A stretch of 36,673 nucleotides of DNA from Lachnospiraceae bacterium (GCA_009774585.1 VSOA01000005.1:1-36673); one strand, 5' to 3'; positions 8,770 to 16,523 are shown, numbered from the stretch's first letter. Numbers and translations: made by a program. Notes: generated by a model not told the origin, from the sequence alone.

Positions 8770-9924
8770 ATGGAAGTGTATTTAGACAATTCTGCGACAA
8801 CACGGTGCTTTGACGAGGTCGCGCAGTTGATGTATAAAATCATGTGCGAGGATTACGGTAATCCCTCCAGCATGCACCACAAGGGCGTAGAAGCGGAACA
8901 GTATTTAAGATATGCAAAAGAAACTCTGGCTAAACTATTGAAGGTAAACGAGAAGGAAATCCTGTTTACCTCCGGCGGAACAGAGTCCGATAATATTGCG
9001 CTGATTGGTACGGCGATGGCAAACCACAGAAGAGGAAGACATCTGATTACCACGCGGATTGAGCATCCGGCGATTCTGCAGCCTATGGCTTACTTGGAGA
9101 ATCAAGGATTTAAAGTGACCTATCTTCCGGTAGACCATGAGGGGCGTATTTCGCTGTCAGATTTGGAGCAGGCAATCAGACCAGATACCATTCTGGTGTC
9201 TATCATGCATACAAATAATGAAATAGGAACGGTTGAGCCGATTGCTGAGGCAGGTGCGTTGATCAAACGCGTTAATCCGCAGACGCTTTTCCATGTGGAT
9301 GCAGTGCAGGGATTCGGTAAATTCCGTATTTATCCGTCCAAAATGCAGGTGGATATGCTTTCTGTCAGCGGGCATAAGATTCACGGTCCGAAAGGGGCCG
9401 GGTTCCTCTATATCAGGGAAGGCGCGAAAGTAAGCCCGATTATCTATGGAGGCGGTCAGCAGAAAGGAATGCGGTCAGGTACGGAGAATGTTCCCGGCAT
9501 TGCAGGGCTTGCCAAAGCGGCAGAACTTGTCTATGAGAATCTGGACGAGGATATGGACAGAATGTATGGACTGCGCGAGGTGCTCATTCAAGGAGTAGAG
9601 AACATCGAAGGCATCAGAGTGAACGGATGTCCGGGCAGACAGGGAGCGGCGCATATCGTGAGTCTGTCAGTACGGGGGATCAGAAGTGAAGTGCTGTTAC
9701 ATGCTTTGGAAGAAAAAGGCATTTATGTGTCCGCAGGCAGTGCCTGTGCGTCCAACAAACCGCAGACGTCGGCGACGCTTAAGGCGATCGGTGTGGGGAA
9801 GGATTTGTTGGATTCCACAATTCGATTCAGTATTTCAGTCTTTACAACCGCAGAAGAAATCCGGTATACTATACAGGCATTGGAGGAGACGATTCCGATG
9901 CTGCGTCGGTATGTGAGACACTAA
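8770..9924 (+). CDS. Cysteine desulfurase (NifS/IscS family)
   Basis: PLP enzyme that converts cysteine to alanine and a persulfide for sulfur transfer. The 384-residue product starts MEVYLDNSATTR. It has the NEIGTVEPI motif, the PLP-binding lysine in SVSGHKIHGPKGAG, and the catalytic cysteine in SAGSACASNKPQ. The short loop around that cysteine resembles NifS/IscS group I enzymes. I chose ATG 8770 because AGAAAGGA (8753-8760) is 9 bases upstream; ATG 8761 abuts that site. It ends 12 bases before thiI, strongly suggesting that it feeds sulfur to ThiI for 4-thiouridine in tRNA (the Bacillus NifZ-ThiI pair is the precedent). No iscU or iscR is adjacent, which argues against a dedicated Fe-S operon. 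Confidence 0.95.
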   Translation: MEVYLDNSATTRCFDEVAQLMYKIMCEDYGNPSSMHHKGVEAEQYLRYAKETLAKLLKVNEKEILFTSGGTESDNIALIGTAMANHRRGRHLITTRIEHPAILQPMAYLENQGFKVTYLPVDHEGRISLSDLEQAIRPDTILVSIMHTNNEIGTVEPIAEAGALIKRVNPQTLFHVDAVQGFGKFRIYPSKMQVDMLSVSGHKIHGPKGAGFLYIREGAKVSPIIYGGGQQKGMRSGTENVPGIAGLAKAAELVYENLDEDMDRMYGLREVLIQGVENIEGIRVNGCPGRQGAAHIVSLSVRGIRSEVLLHALEEKGIYVSAGSACASNKPQTSATLKAIGVGKDLLDSTIRFSISVFTTAEEIRYTIQALEETIPMLRRYVRH

Positions 9925-9936
9925 CGGAGGGTGAAT

Positions 9937-11115
9937 ATGTTTACGGCTTTTTTGATAAAATATGCTGAGATTGGCGTGAAAGGTAAAAATCGTTATTTGT
10001 TTGAGAATGCGCTGGTGCAGCAGATTAAATACGCTTTGAAGAAATGTGAAGGCGAGTTTGCCGTGCGTAAGACTGACGGGCGTATCTATGTAGACGCGGT
10101 ATCTGAGTTTGATTATGACGAGACGGTTTTAGCTCTTGCGAAAGTATTCGGTATTTCCGGAATCTGCCCGATGGTCTATGTGGAAGACGAAGGATTTGAG
10201 AAACTGGGGGTAACGATTGTCGAGTATATCGACAGAGTATATCCCGATAAGAATAAGTCTTTTAAGGTGGCGGCAAGACGCGCCAGAAAGAATTATCCGT
10301 TAAATTCCATGGAGATGAATATGGAACTGGGCGGCATGATTCTTGAAGCTTATCCCCAGATGCGTGTGGACGTACACAAACCGGATATTATGCTGAACGT
10401 AGAGGTGCGCGATAAGATATATATATATTCAGAGATTATTCCGGGACCGGGAGGTATGCCGGTGGGCACGGGCGGCAAGGCAATGCTGCTTCTGTCCGGC
10501 GGTATTGACTCGCCGGTCGCCGGTTGGATGATAGCCAAAAGAGGAGTTAAAATTGATGCGGTTTATTTCCACGCGCCTCCGTACACGAGTGAACGTGCAA
10601 AACAGAAAGTGGTGGATCTGGCAAAGAAGGTGGCGGCATATACGGGGCCGATTTATCTTCATGTTATTAATTTTACCGATATACAGCTATACATCTATGA
10701 TAAATGCCCTCATGATGAACTGACGATTATTATGCGCCGCTATATGATGCGTATTGCAGAGCGCATTGCGAAAGAAACGGATTGTCTCGGGCTGATTACC
10801 GGGGAGAGCATCGGGCAGGTGGCTTCGCAGACAATGCACAGTCTGATGGCGACCAATGAAGTGTGTGAACTGCCGGTTTACAGACCGCTTATCGGATTTG
10901 ATAAGATGGAAATTGTAGAAATTTCGGAGAAGATTGACACATATGAGACGTCAATCCAGCCGTTTGAAGACTGCTGTACGATATTTGTGGCAAAACATCC
11001 GGTGACAAAGCCGAATCTGAATATTATCAGAAAACATGAGCATCATCTTGATGGGAAAATCGAAGAACTGGTGCAGACTGCGCTTGATACGGACGAAGTG
11101 ATTATCGTCAGATAA
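9937..11115 (+). CDS. thiI: tRNA 4-thiouridine synthase ThiI
   Basis: Adenylates uridine 8 of tRNA and inserts sulfur to make s4U; also linked to thiamine thiazole synthesis in some bacteria. The 392-residue product has an N-terminal ferredoxin-like domain starting LIKYAEIGVKGKNR, a THUMP domain (~60-165), and a PP-loop ATPase domain with LLLSGGIDSPVAGWM (~185-199). Conserved TGESIGQVASQT and FEDCCTIFVAKHP follow. There is no C-terminal rhodanese domain, as in Gram-positive ThiI, so sulfur should come from the adjacent desulfurase. GGAGG at 9926-9930 is 6 bases before ATG 9937; a GTG at 9931 is in frame but overlaps this site. It is the last gene of the operon. Confidence 0.97.
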   Translation: MFTAFLIKYAEIGVKGKNRYLFENALVQQIKYALKKCEGEFAVRKTDGRIYVDAVSEFDYDETVLALAKVFGISGICPMVYVEDEGFEKLGVTIVEYIDRVYPDKNKSFKVAARRARKNYPLNSMEMNMELGGMILEAYPQMRVDVHKPDIMLNVEVRDKIYIYSEIIPGPGGMPVGTGGKAMLLLSGGIDSPVAGWMIAKRGVKIDAVYFHAPPYTSERAKQKVVDLAKKVAAYTGPIYLHVINFTDIQLYIYDKCPHDELTIIMRRYMMRIAERIAKETDCLGLITGESIGQVASQTMHSLMATNEVCELPVYRPLIGFDKMEIVEISEKIDTYETSIQPFEDCCTIFVAKHPVTKPNLNIIRKHEHHLDGKIEELVQTALDTDEVIIVR

Positions 11116-11123
11116 CAAAAGTA

Positions 11124-11180
11124 AATTCCTCCGGAATTAACTTTGCGAGTTTATGCGATACTATGCATCGCATAAACTCG
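11124..11180. repeat. Double-hairpin intergenic element, copy 2
   Basis: Hairpin A: AATTCC (11124-11129) with GGAATT (11133-11138). Hairpin B: CGAGTTTATGCGAT (11146-11159) with ATCGCATAAACTCG (11167-11180), a perfect 14-bp stem with a 7-base loop. No U-tract follows on the plus strand (GAAGCTATGG), so it is not a standard terminator. It shares the layout and the GCGAG-TTT...AAACTCG outer stem with the element at 6206-6268. Confidence 0.55.
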
Positions 11181-11206
11181 GAAGCTATGGGGGTTAGACT
11201 TCATAC

Positions 11207-11239
11207 GAAAAAAGGAGAATGCCAATTTGGCATTCTCCT
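11207..11239 (-). terminator. Intrinsic terminator of the HPr-like gene
   Basis: On the minus strand, AGGAGAATGCCAA pairs with TTGGCATTCTCCT (plus-strand 11213-11225 and 11227-11239), a 13-bp near-perfect palindrome, followed by a run of U (plus-strand A6-7 at 11207-11213). It begins 21 bases past the stop of the minus-strand gene. The plus-strand side has only GTCTCTTATG, so it is a poor terminator for thiI. Confidence 0.85.
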
Positions 11240-11260
11240 GTCTCTTATGATAAGTACGAA

Positions 11261-11491
11261 TTACATGAGATACGGTTTCAAAGCTGCAAGAACTTCTTCA
11301 GTACCGTCTTCAGCATGGATATTTAAGTCAATCGGCTTGGATAAATCTAAGCTGAAGATACCCATGATAGATTTTGCATCGATAACGTATCTGCCTGATA
11401 CTAAATCGAAGTCATAATCAAACTTTGTAATATCATTTACAAAAGATTTAACCTTATCAATAGAATTTAAAGAAATCTGTACTGTTTTCAT
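11261..11491 (-). CDS. HPr-like protein lacking the active-site histidine
   Basis: A 76-residue protein aligned by eye to HPr of the phosphotransferase system. The conserved KFDYDFDL, GRYVIDAKSIMGIFSLDLSKP and LNIHAEDGTEEVL stretches cover the second half of HPr, including the regulatory-serine motif KSIMG (Ser41 here, Ser46 in HPr). The GIHARPA segment is replaced: the position of His15 falls at or near Ser10 in SLNSIDKV, and the protein is about four residues shorter there. Phosphotransfer from enzyme I is therefore not possible by the known mechanism. Bacillus Crh is the closest known idea (no His15, serine retained), but this protein is more diverged. AAAGGAGG precedes the ATG. It is monocistronic, divergent from mtaB, with its own terminator. 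Confidence 0.85.
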   Translation of the reverse strand: MKTVQISLNSIDKVKSFVNDITKFDYDFDLVSGRYVIDAKSIMGIFSLDLSKPIDLNIHAEDGTEEVLAALKPYLM

Positions 11492-11506
11492 TTAAGAATT
11501 ACCTCC

Positions 11507-11562
11507 TTTGGTTTTTTCATACCTTCTGCTATAATACTAAATGTTGGAAGCGTAAAAGTCAA
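11507..11562. promoter_or_regulatory. Overlapping divergent promoters of mtaB (+) and the HPr-like gene (-)
   Basis: Plus strand: extended -10 TGCTATAAT (TATAAT at 11530-11535) with TTGGTT at 11508-11513, 16-base spacer, for mtaB. Minus strand: TTGACT (complement of 11557-11562), 17-base spacer, TAGTAT (complement of 11534-11539), for the HPr-like gene. The two -10 boxes overlap by two bases, so RNA polymerase cannot open both at once. Confidence 0.6.
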
Positions 11563-11595
11563 TGATAAAACAACACAAAAAATGCGGAGATTACT

Positions 11596-12909
11596 ATGAA
11601 AAGTGTAGCATTACATAATCTGGGCTGTAAAGTAAACGGATATGAGATGGACGTTATGCAACAAATGTTACAAGAAAAGGGATATAATATTGTACCATTT
11701 GATGAGGCAGCTGATATTTATATTGTAAATACCTGCACTGTGACGAATATAGCGGACAGAAAGAGCAGACAGATGCTTCACAGAGCGAAGAAAAACAATC
11801 CTCATGCAATCGTCGTAGCGGTGGGATGTTATGTGCAGACAGGGGCAGATGCTGTTAAGAAGGATGACGCTATTGACCTTGCAATCGGCAATAACTGTAA
11901 GAAAGATATTGTTTCCGTACTGGAAGAATACCTCAGACAGCAGGAGAGTGAAACGGTAACCCATATCATCGACATCAATCATACAGGCGAATATGAAGAG
12001 ATGAAACTGACTAAAACCGCGGAGCATACGAGGGCTTACATTAAGATTCAGGATGGCTGTAATCAATTCTGCTCTTATTGTATTATCCCATATGCCAGAG
12101 GAAGAGTCAGAAGCCGCAGCGAGGAAGACATCTTAAGCGAGGTGCGGGGCATAGTGGAGGCGGGATATCAGGAAATTGTTCTGACAGGTATCCACATCAG
12201 TTCTTACGGAATCGATAGGGGAGATTCGGAGTTATTGCAGTTATTGTCGAAACTCCATGATATAGACGGGCTTCGGCGTATTCGTCTGGGATCCTTAGAA
12301 CCGCGTATTATCACGGAAGAGTTTGTGGAAAAACTGAGTGGGATGTATAAGATCTGCCCGCATTTTCACTTATCTTTGCAGAGCGGATGCGACGCGGTCT
12401 TAGCAAGAATGAATAGACGCTATACTACGGGGGAATACTTTCGGACAACACAGATTCTAAGGAAGTATTATTCTGACCCGGCGATCACAACGGATGTTAT
12501 CGTAGGATTTCCCGGAGAGAGCGAGGAAGAGTTTCACGCCACACAGGAGTTCGTGAGCAAGGTTCAATTCTCTGAGATGCACATTTTTAAATATTCCAGA
12601 AGACAGGGCACTGTGGCGGCAGACATGGAGAATCAGCTTACGGAGGCGCAGAAGGCAAGACGCAGCGCACTCCTGATGGAAGCCGAGAAACAGATGTCCC
12701 GGGACTACCGGAAAAACTTTATCGGACGCGGGGCAGAAGTACTTTTCGAGGAAAAGAAAGAGATAGACGGAGAAATGTATTGGGTTGGGCATACGCCGCA
12801 GTATGTGAAGGCGGCTAAGAGGAGCGACGGGACGGAAGATTTATGCAATCGGATTGTGAGAGGAACGATAGCCGGTTTTTTGGACGAGGATATCATGCTT
12901 TTAAAATGA
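11596..12909 (+). CDS. mtaB: tRNA (N6-threonylcarbamoyladenosine37-C2)-methylthiotransferase MtaB
   Basis: Radical-SAM enzyme that adds a methylthio group to t6A37 of tRNAs reading ANN codons. The 437-residue product has the N-terminal [4Fe-4S] cysteines in HNLGCKVNGYE, NTCTVTNIADRKSR and VGCYVQ, then the radical-SAM CxxxCxxC motif in CNQFCSYCIIPYARG (~155-165). TIM-barrel motifs TGIHISSYG, LQSGCDAVLARMNR and DVIVGFPGE follow, then a C-terminal TRAM-like domain. NxxxRKSR and the TGIHIS variant favour MtaB over MiaB. ATG 11596 is preceded by GCGGAG. In Bacillus the gene (yqeV) follows rsmE; here thiI, nifS and the HPr-like gene intervene. Confidence 0.95.
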   Translation: MKSVALHNLGCKVNGYEMDVMQQMLQEKGYNIVPFDEAADIYIVNTCTVTNIADRKSRQMLHRAKKNNPHAIVVAVGCYVQTGADAVKKDDAIDLAIGNNCKKDIVSVLEEYLRQQESETVTHIIDINHTGEYEEMKLTKTAEHTRAYIKIQDGCNQFCSYCIIPYARGRVRSRSEEDILSEVRGIVEAGYQEIVLTGIHISSYGIDRGDSELLQLLSKLHDIDGLRRIRLGSLEPRIITEEFVEKLSGMYKICPHFHLSLQSGCDAVLARMNRRYTTGEYFRTTQILRKYYSDPAITTDVIVGFPGESEEEFHATQEFVSKVQFSEMHIFKYSRRQGTVAADMENQLTEAQKARRSALLMEAEKQMSRDYRKNFIGRGAEVLFEEKKEIDGEMYWVGHTPQYVKAAKRSDGTEDLCNRIVRGTIAGFLDEDIMLLK

Positions 12910-12990
12910 TTGAATTTTGTGTGATGATAGAGTATTATGGTAATAATAGGGGTAATATCAAAAATAGACAATGGATAAGGGCGTGAAACG

Positions 12991-13257
12991 ATGCAGCAGG
13001 ATTTAGAAAACACACAATTTTTTACGGTTGAGACGGAAGCGGAGACAGGGGTCAAGCTTGTTCTCTCTACGGTATATGAAGCACTGACAGAGAAAGGATA
13101 CAATCCGGTCAACCAGATCGTGGGATATATTATGTCCGGAGATCCGACTTACATTACAAGTCACAAGAGCGCACGCAGTCTGATCATGAAGGTTGAGCGT
13201 GACGAACTGGTGGAAGAGATGCTGGTGGAATACATTAAGAATTCCTTGAACAAATGA
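12991..13257 (+). CDS. ireB: IreB family regulatory phosphoprotein
   Basis: An 88-residue cytoplasmic protein of the former DUF965 family. In Enterococcus faecalis IreB is a substrate of the Ser/Thr kinase IreK and a negative regulator of cephalosporin tolerance; whether this holds here is inference. The conserved core is visible: VYEALTEKGYNPVNQIVGYIMSGDPTYI and KSARSLIMKVERDEL. The N-terminal arm carries threonines (Thr8, Thr13) in the region phosphorylated in Enterococcus. The stop overlaps the open frame of ruvX. The ireB-ruvX-DUF1292 order equals Bacillus yrzL-yrrK-yrzB. Confidence 0.95.
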   Translation: MQQDLENTQFFTVETEAETGVKLVLSTVYEALTEKGYNPVNQIVGYIMSGDPTYITSHKSARSLIMKVERDELVEEMLVEYIKNSLNK

Positions 13258-13271
13258 CGGCGGAATATAAT

Positions 13272-13748
13272 ATGAGGATTATGGGTTTGGATTTTGGTTC
13301 CAAGACGGTTGGGGTTGCAATCAGTGATCCGCTTCTTATTACAGCGCAGGGAATCGAAATTATCAGAAGAAAAGACGAAAATAAACTACGACAGACATTG
13401 GCGCGTATCGAGGAACTGATTGTGGAGTACGAAGTATCCGAGATTGTGCTTGGGCTGCCAAAGAACATGAATGATACGATTGGGGACAGAGCGGAGCTGT
13501 CTCTGGAGTTTCAGGATAAACTGGAAAGAAGAACCGGACTGCCGGTCGTTATGTGGGACGAGAGACTTACGACGGTGGCAGCAGATAAAGCCATGATGGA
13601 AGCAGGCATACGCAGAGAACACCGCAAGGAATATGTGGACAAGATTGCGGCGGTTTTTATTTTGCAGGGATATTTGGACTACCGTGCGAATCGTTTGCAG
13701 AATGCCGCAGATAATTTGCATGAAGATGCAAATAAGGAGAAAGAGTAA
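13272..13748 (+). CDS. ruvX: Putative pre-16S rRNA nuclease / Holliday junction resolvase-like protein YqgF (RuvX)
   Basis: RNase H-fold protein of the YqgF/RuvX family, implicated in 16S rRNA 5' end maturation in E. coli. The 158-residue product starts MRIMGLDFGSKTVGVAISDPL with the first catalytic Asp, followed by EIVLGLPKNMNDTIGDRA and DERLTTVAADKAM, and ends with DKIAAVFILQGYLDY containing the last catalytic Asp. I chose ATG 13272, which gives the family-typical N-terminus with a weak GGCGGA site; ATG 13254 overlaps the ireB stop as ATGA and would add six residues by coupled translation. A short hydrophilic tail (~140-158) exceeds the usual domain. Next gene starts immediately. Confidence 0.93.
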   Translation: MRIMGLDFGSKTVGVAISDPLLITAQGIEIIRRKDENKLRQTLARIEELIVEYEVSEIVLGLPKNMNDTIGDRAELSLEFQDKLERRTGLPVVMWDERLTTVAADKAMMEAGIRREHRKEYVDKIAAVFILQGYLDYRANRLQNAADNLHEDANKEKE

Positions 13749-14003
13749 GTGGAAAAGATTATTTTTACGCCGGAAGGCGAAGAACCGGTTTCGTTTTATG
13801 TATTAGAACAGACCAGACTGGGCGGCATTGATTATATTCTGGTAACTGATTCCGAAGAGGAAGACGGAGAAGCGCTTATATTGCGGGATGTCTCGGCGCA
13901 GGAAGAAGCGGAAGCAGTGTACGAGATTGTAACGGATGATGAGGAACTGAATGCAGTGGCGGCTGTATTTGAAAATATGTTGGACGACGTGAAATTATTA
14001 TAA
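13749..14003 (+). CDS. DUF1292 domain-containing protein (YrzB-like)
   Basis: An 84-residue, very acidic cytoplasmic protein of the DUF1292 family, function unknown. Visible family features are the opening MEKIIFTPEGEEPVSFYVLEQTRLGGIDYILV and the acidic segment DSEEEDGEALILRDV. It starts at GTG 13749, directly after the ruvX stop, with AAGGAG (13735-13740) inside the end of ruvX at 8-base spacing. The stop is followed within 30 bases by the RNase J start. Its constant association with ruvX and ireB orthologues in Firmicutes suggests a common transcript rather than a known shared role. Confidence 0.9.
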   Translation: MEKIIFTPEGEEPVSFYVLEQTRLGGIDYILVTDSEEEDGEALILRDVSAQEEAEAVYEIVTDDEELNAVAAVFENMLDDVKLL

Positions 14004-14030
14004 TGGAGAGTGAGCAGGGAGGAAATTTAT

Positions 14031-15707
14031 TTGAGAAAAATTGAACAGGGGAAATCAGCGCAAAGGCTGAAAGTGATCCCATTAGGCGGTTTAGAGCAGA
14101 TTGGGCTTAATATTACTGCCTTTGAGTATGGAGACAGCATTGTTGTGGTAGACTGTGGTCTGGCTTTTCCGGAAGATGAGATGCTGGGAATTGATTTGGT
14201 GATTCCGGATATCACATACCTGAAGGACAATGCCGATAAGATGAAGGGATATGTAATCACGCATGGTCATGAGGACCATATCGGGGCATTACCTTATATT
14301 TTGAAGGAACTGAACGCCCCCATTTATGCAACGCGTTTGACGATGGGAATTATTGAGAATAAGCTTGGTGAACATGAATTACTCGGCACAACAAGGCGCA
14401 AAGTAGTTAAGTTCGGACAGTCCATCAATCTGGGCAGTTTCAGAATCGAATTTATCAAAACGAATCACAGTATCGTGGATGCGGCGGCTCTTGCCATTTA
14501 TTCGCCGGCAGGAGTGATTGTACACACGGGAGATTTTAAGGTGGATTATACGCCGGTATTCGGCGATGCCATCGATCTGCAGAGATTTGCGGAGATTGGC
14601 AGGAAAGGTGTTCTTGCGCTGATGTGTGATTCCACCAATGCGGAGAGACTTGGATTTACGCCTTCTGAGAAGACGGTGGGCAAGACTTTTGACAGTCTGT
14701 TTGCTGAACATAAAGATACAAGGATTATTATTGCGACGTTTGCCTCAAATGTTGACCGTGTACAACAGATTATCAATTCTGCATATAAATTCGGCAGGAA
14801 AGTTGTTGTAGAAGGCAGAAGTATGGTTAATATTATCGAGACGGCTTCGGCGCTGGAATGTCTGCATATTCCGGAGAATACGCTGATTGACATTGAGCAG
14901 CTTAAGAACTATCCTAACGATAAGACCGTGATTATCACAACAGGCAGTCAGGGTGAAAGTATGGCGGCGTTAAGCCGCATGGCGAGCGACAATCACAAGA
15001 AGATCTCTATTTTACCCGGAGATACCGTTATTTTTTCATCCCATCCGATACCGGGCAATGAGAAAGCGGTCACGAATGTCATTAATGAACTGCAGATGAA
15101 GGGCGCCGATGTGATCTTTCAGGATGTGCATGTTTCCGGACATGCGTGTCAGGAGGAAATCAAGCTGATATATAGTCTGGTAAGACCGAAATATGCAATT
15201 CCGATACATGGAGAGTATAAGCATAGAAAGGCACAGGCGAAGATTGCGGACGAGCTTGGCATACCGAAAGACCATATCTTTATGATTCACTCCGGGGATG
15301 TTCTGGAGATGGATGAGGAACGTGCGGAGATTAGAGGCAGGGTTCCTGTGGGCGCAATTCTGGTAGACGGTCTTGGCGTTGGAGATGTAGGTAACATTGT
15401 TCTGCGTGACAGACAGCATCTGGCGGAAGACGGCATTATGATCGTGGTGCTGGCGCTCGACTCTTACAGTGACCAGTTGGTATCCGGTCCCGACATTGTA
15501 TCGAGAGGGTTCGTCTATGTGAAAGAGTCGGATGAATTGCTGGATGAAGCGAGACTTCTGGTTCATGACGCTGTGCAGGGATGCCTTGGAAGAGGGAAAA
15601 CCGACTGGGGTAAATTAAAAGCTACCATTAAAGATACGCTGAGTGATTTCGTGTGGAGGAAGACGAAGAGACGTCCGATGATTCTGCCGATTATTATGGA
15701 AGTATAG
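14031..15707 (+). CDS. Ribonuclease J
   Basis: Metallo-beta-lactamase/beta-CASP ribonuclease with endo- and 5'-3' exonuclease activity, central to Firmicute mRNA decay and rRNA processing. The 558-residue product opens with KVIPLGGLEQIGLNITAFEYGD. It has the zinc motif HGHEDHIG (HxHxDH), the NHSIVDAAALAI and HTGDFKVDYTP motifs, beta-CASP motifs CDSTNAER and TTGSQGE, and the late histidine in PIHGEYKH. The start is judged to be TTG 14031: GGGAGG (14017-14022) lies 8 bases upstream, while the alternative GTG 14010 has GGAG only one base away. It cannot be assigned J1 or J2 by eye. It follows DUF1292, and ylbF follows after 53 bases. Confidence 0.96.
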   Translation: MRKIEQGKSAQRLKVIPLGGLEQIGLNITAFEYGDSIVVVDCGLAFPEDEMLGIDLVIPDITYLKDNADKMKGYVITHGHEDHIGALPYILKELNAPIYATRLTMGIIENKLGEHELLGTTRRKVVKFGQSINLGSFRIEFIKTNHSIVDAAALAIYSPAGVIVHTGDFKVDYTPVFGDAIDLQRFAEIGRKGVLALMCDSTNAERLGFTPSEKTVGKTFDSLFAEHKDTRIIIATFASNVDRVQQIINSAYKFGRKVVVEGRSMVNIIETASALECLHIPENTLIDIEQLKNYPNDKTVIITTGSQGESMAALSRMASDNHKKISILPGDTVIFSSHPIPGNEKAVTNVINELQMKGADVIFQDVHVSGHACQEEIKLIYSLVRPKYAIPIHGEYKHRKAQAKIADELGIPKDHIFMIHSGDVLEMDEERAEIRGRVPVGAILVDGLGVGDVGNIVLRDRQHLAEDGIMIVVLALDSYSDQLVSGPDIVSRGFVYVKESDELLDEARLLVHDAVQGCLGRGKTDWGKLKATIKDTLSDFVWRKTKRRPMILPIIMEV

Positions 15708-15760
15708 AGGCGCAAAGACAAGAGAATATTTATATCGTATACTTAAGGAGGAACGGCGAC

Positions 15761-16093
15761 ATGTCAGACAGCGAAATTATTGATGCCACCAAAAAGTTTG
15801 CGGCTATCATTCAGGAATCCGATACGTATAAAGAGTATCTGCACCAGAGGGAAAAAATAAAGACACAGCCGGAGTTGTACGACAAAGTCAACGAGTACAG
15901 ACAGAAGAATTTTGACTTACAGAATGAGTCGGATAGTGAGGAATTATTTGACCGAATGGAAGCGTTTGAGCAGGAGTACGCGAAGTTCCGAGAGAATCCT
16001 CTTGTCAGTGATTTCCTGCGGGCAGAACTTGCATTTGTCAGAATGATGCAGGATGTGAATGTGCTGCTTGCATCGGAAATCGACTTTGAGTAA
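15761..16093 (+). CDS. YlbF family regulator
   Basis: A 110-residue helical cytoplasmic protein of the YlbF/YmcA family. In Bacillus, YlbF, YmcA and YaaT form the Y-complex that modulates RNase Y-dependent mRNA cleavage and affects competence and biofilm formation. Visible are the family core IQESDTYKEYLHQREKIKTQPELYDKVNEYR and the C-terminal amphipathic helices LRAELAFVRMMQDV. AAGGAGG (15744-15750) precedes ATG 15761; the longer open frame overlapping rnj is not used. Its position immediately after an RNase J gene places two RNA-decay factors in one operon, which supports an RNA-processing role here (inference). Confidence 0.88.
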   Translation: MSDSEIIDATKKFAAIIQESDTYKEYLHQREKIKTQPELYDKVNEYRQKNFDLQNESDSEELFDRMEAFEQEYAKFRENPLVSDFLRAELAFVRMMQDVNVLLASEIDFE

Positions 16094-16113
16094 CAGTCAG
16101 AACGGGGATAAAT

Positions 16114-16503
16114 ATGAATATTAAAGAAATATTAGGAACAACCGTACAGATTATCGTTAAGGTGGCAATATTTGCGATTATTATCATGTACGTTTTCAGA
16201 GCGGCTGTTGCGGCGTATGATTACGGCTACCGGGTGTTCACGGAAGAAGCAGTCTCGACTGGAGAAGGAAGAATCATCAGCGTTTCCATAGAAGGCAGCC
16301 AGTCGGTATTGGATGTGGGCAATATGCTTCAGGAGAAAGGACTCATCCGCGATGGAAAGCTGTTTGTGATTCAGGAATTATTATCAGAAAATCATGGCAA
16401 TATCCAGCCGGGAGTGTATGATTTGAACACATCCATGACGGCACAGGAAATGTTGGAAGTAATTGCTGTAAAACCGGAAACGGATGAAGAAGCGGAAGAG
16501 TAG
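16114..16503 (+). CDS. Short MltG/YceG-like membrane protein lacking the catalytic domain
   Basis: A 129-residue protein with one membrane segment (~11-32, IIVKVAIFAIIIMYVFRAAV) and an extracytoplasmic LysM-like region: VSIEGSQSVLDVGNMLQEKGLIRDGKLFVI and IQPGVYDLNTSMTAQEML. These match the N-terminal part of the endolytic murein transglycosylase MltG, which ends nascent glycan strands. The usual ~340-residue protein continues into a catalytic YceG domain with an essential glutamate; here the frame stops after the LysM-like unit and the next 20 bases lead straight into trmR, so there is no room for a frameshifted remnant. Its place before trmR equals Bacillus yrrL (mltG). It may be a binding or regulatory remnant rather than an enzyme. 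Confidence 0.8.
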   Translation: MNIKEILGTTVQIIVKVAIFAIIIMYVFRAAVAAYDYGYRVFTEEAVSTGEGRIISVSIEGSQSVLDVGNMLQEKGLIRDGKLFVIQELLSENHGNIQPGVYDLNTSMTAQEMLEVIAVKPETDEEAEE

Positions 16504-16523
16504 AACGGAAAGGACGTATTGTG

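Noticed and set aside
11146..11180. 14-bp hairpin as terminator of thiI
   Set aside because: No U-run follows; the sequence GAAGCTATGG would not release transcripts. Kept instead as part of a repeat element.
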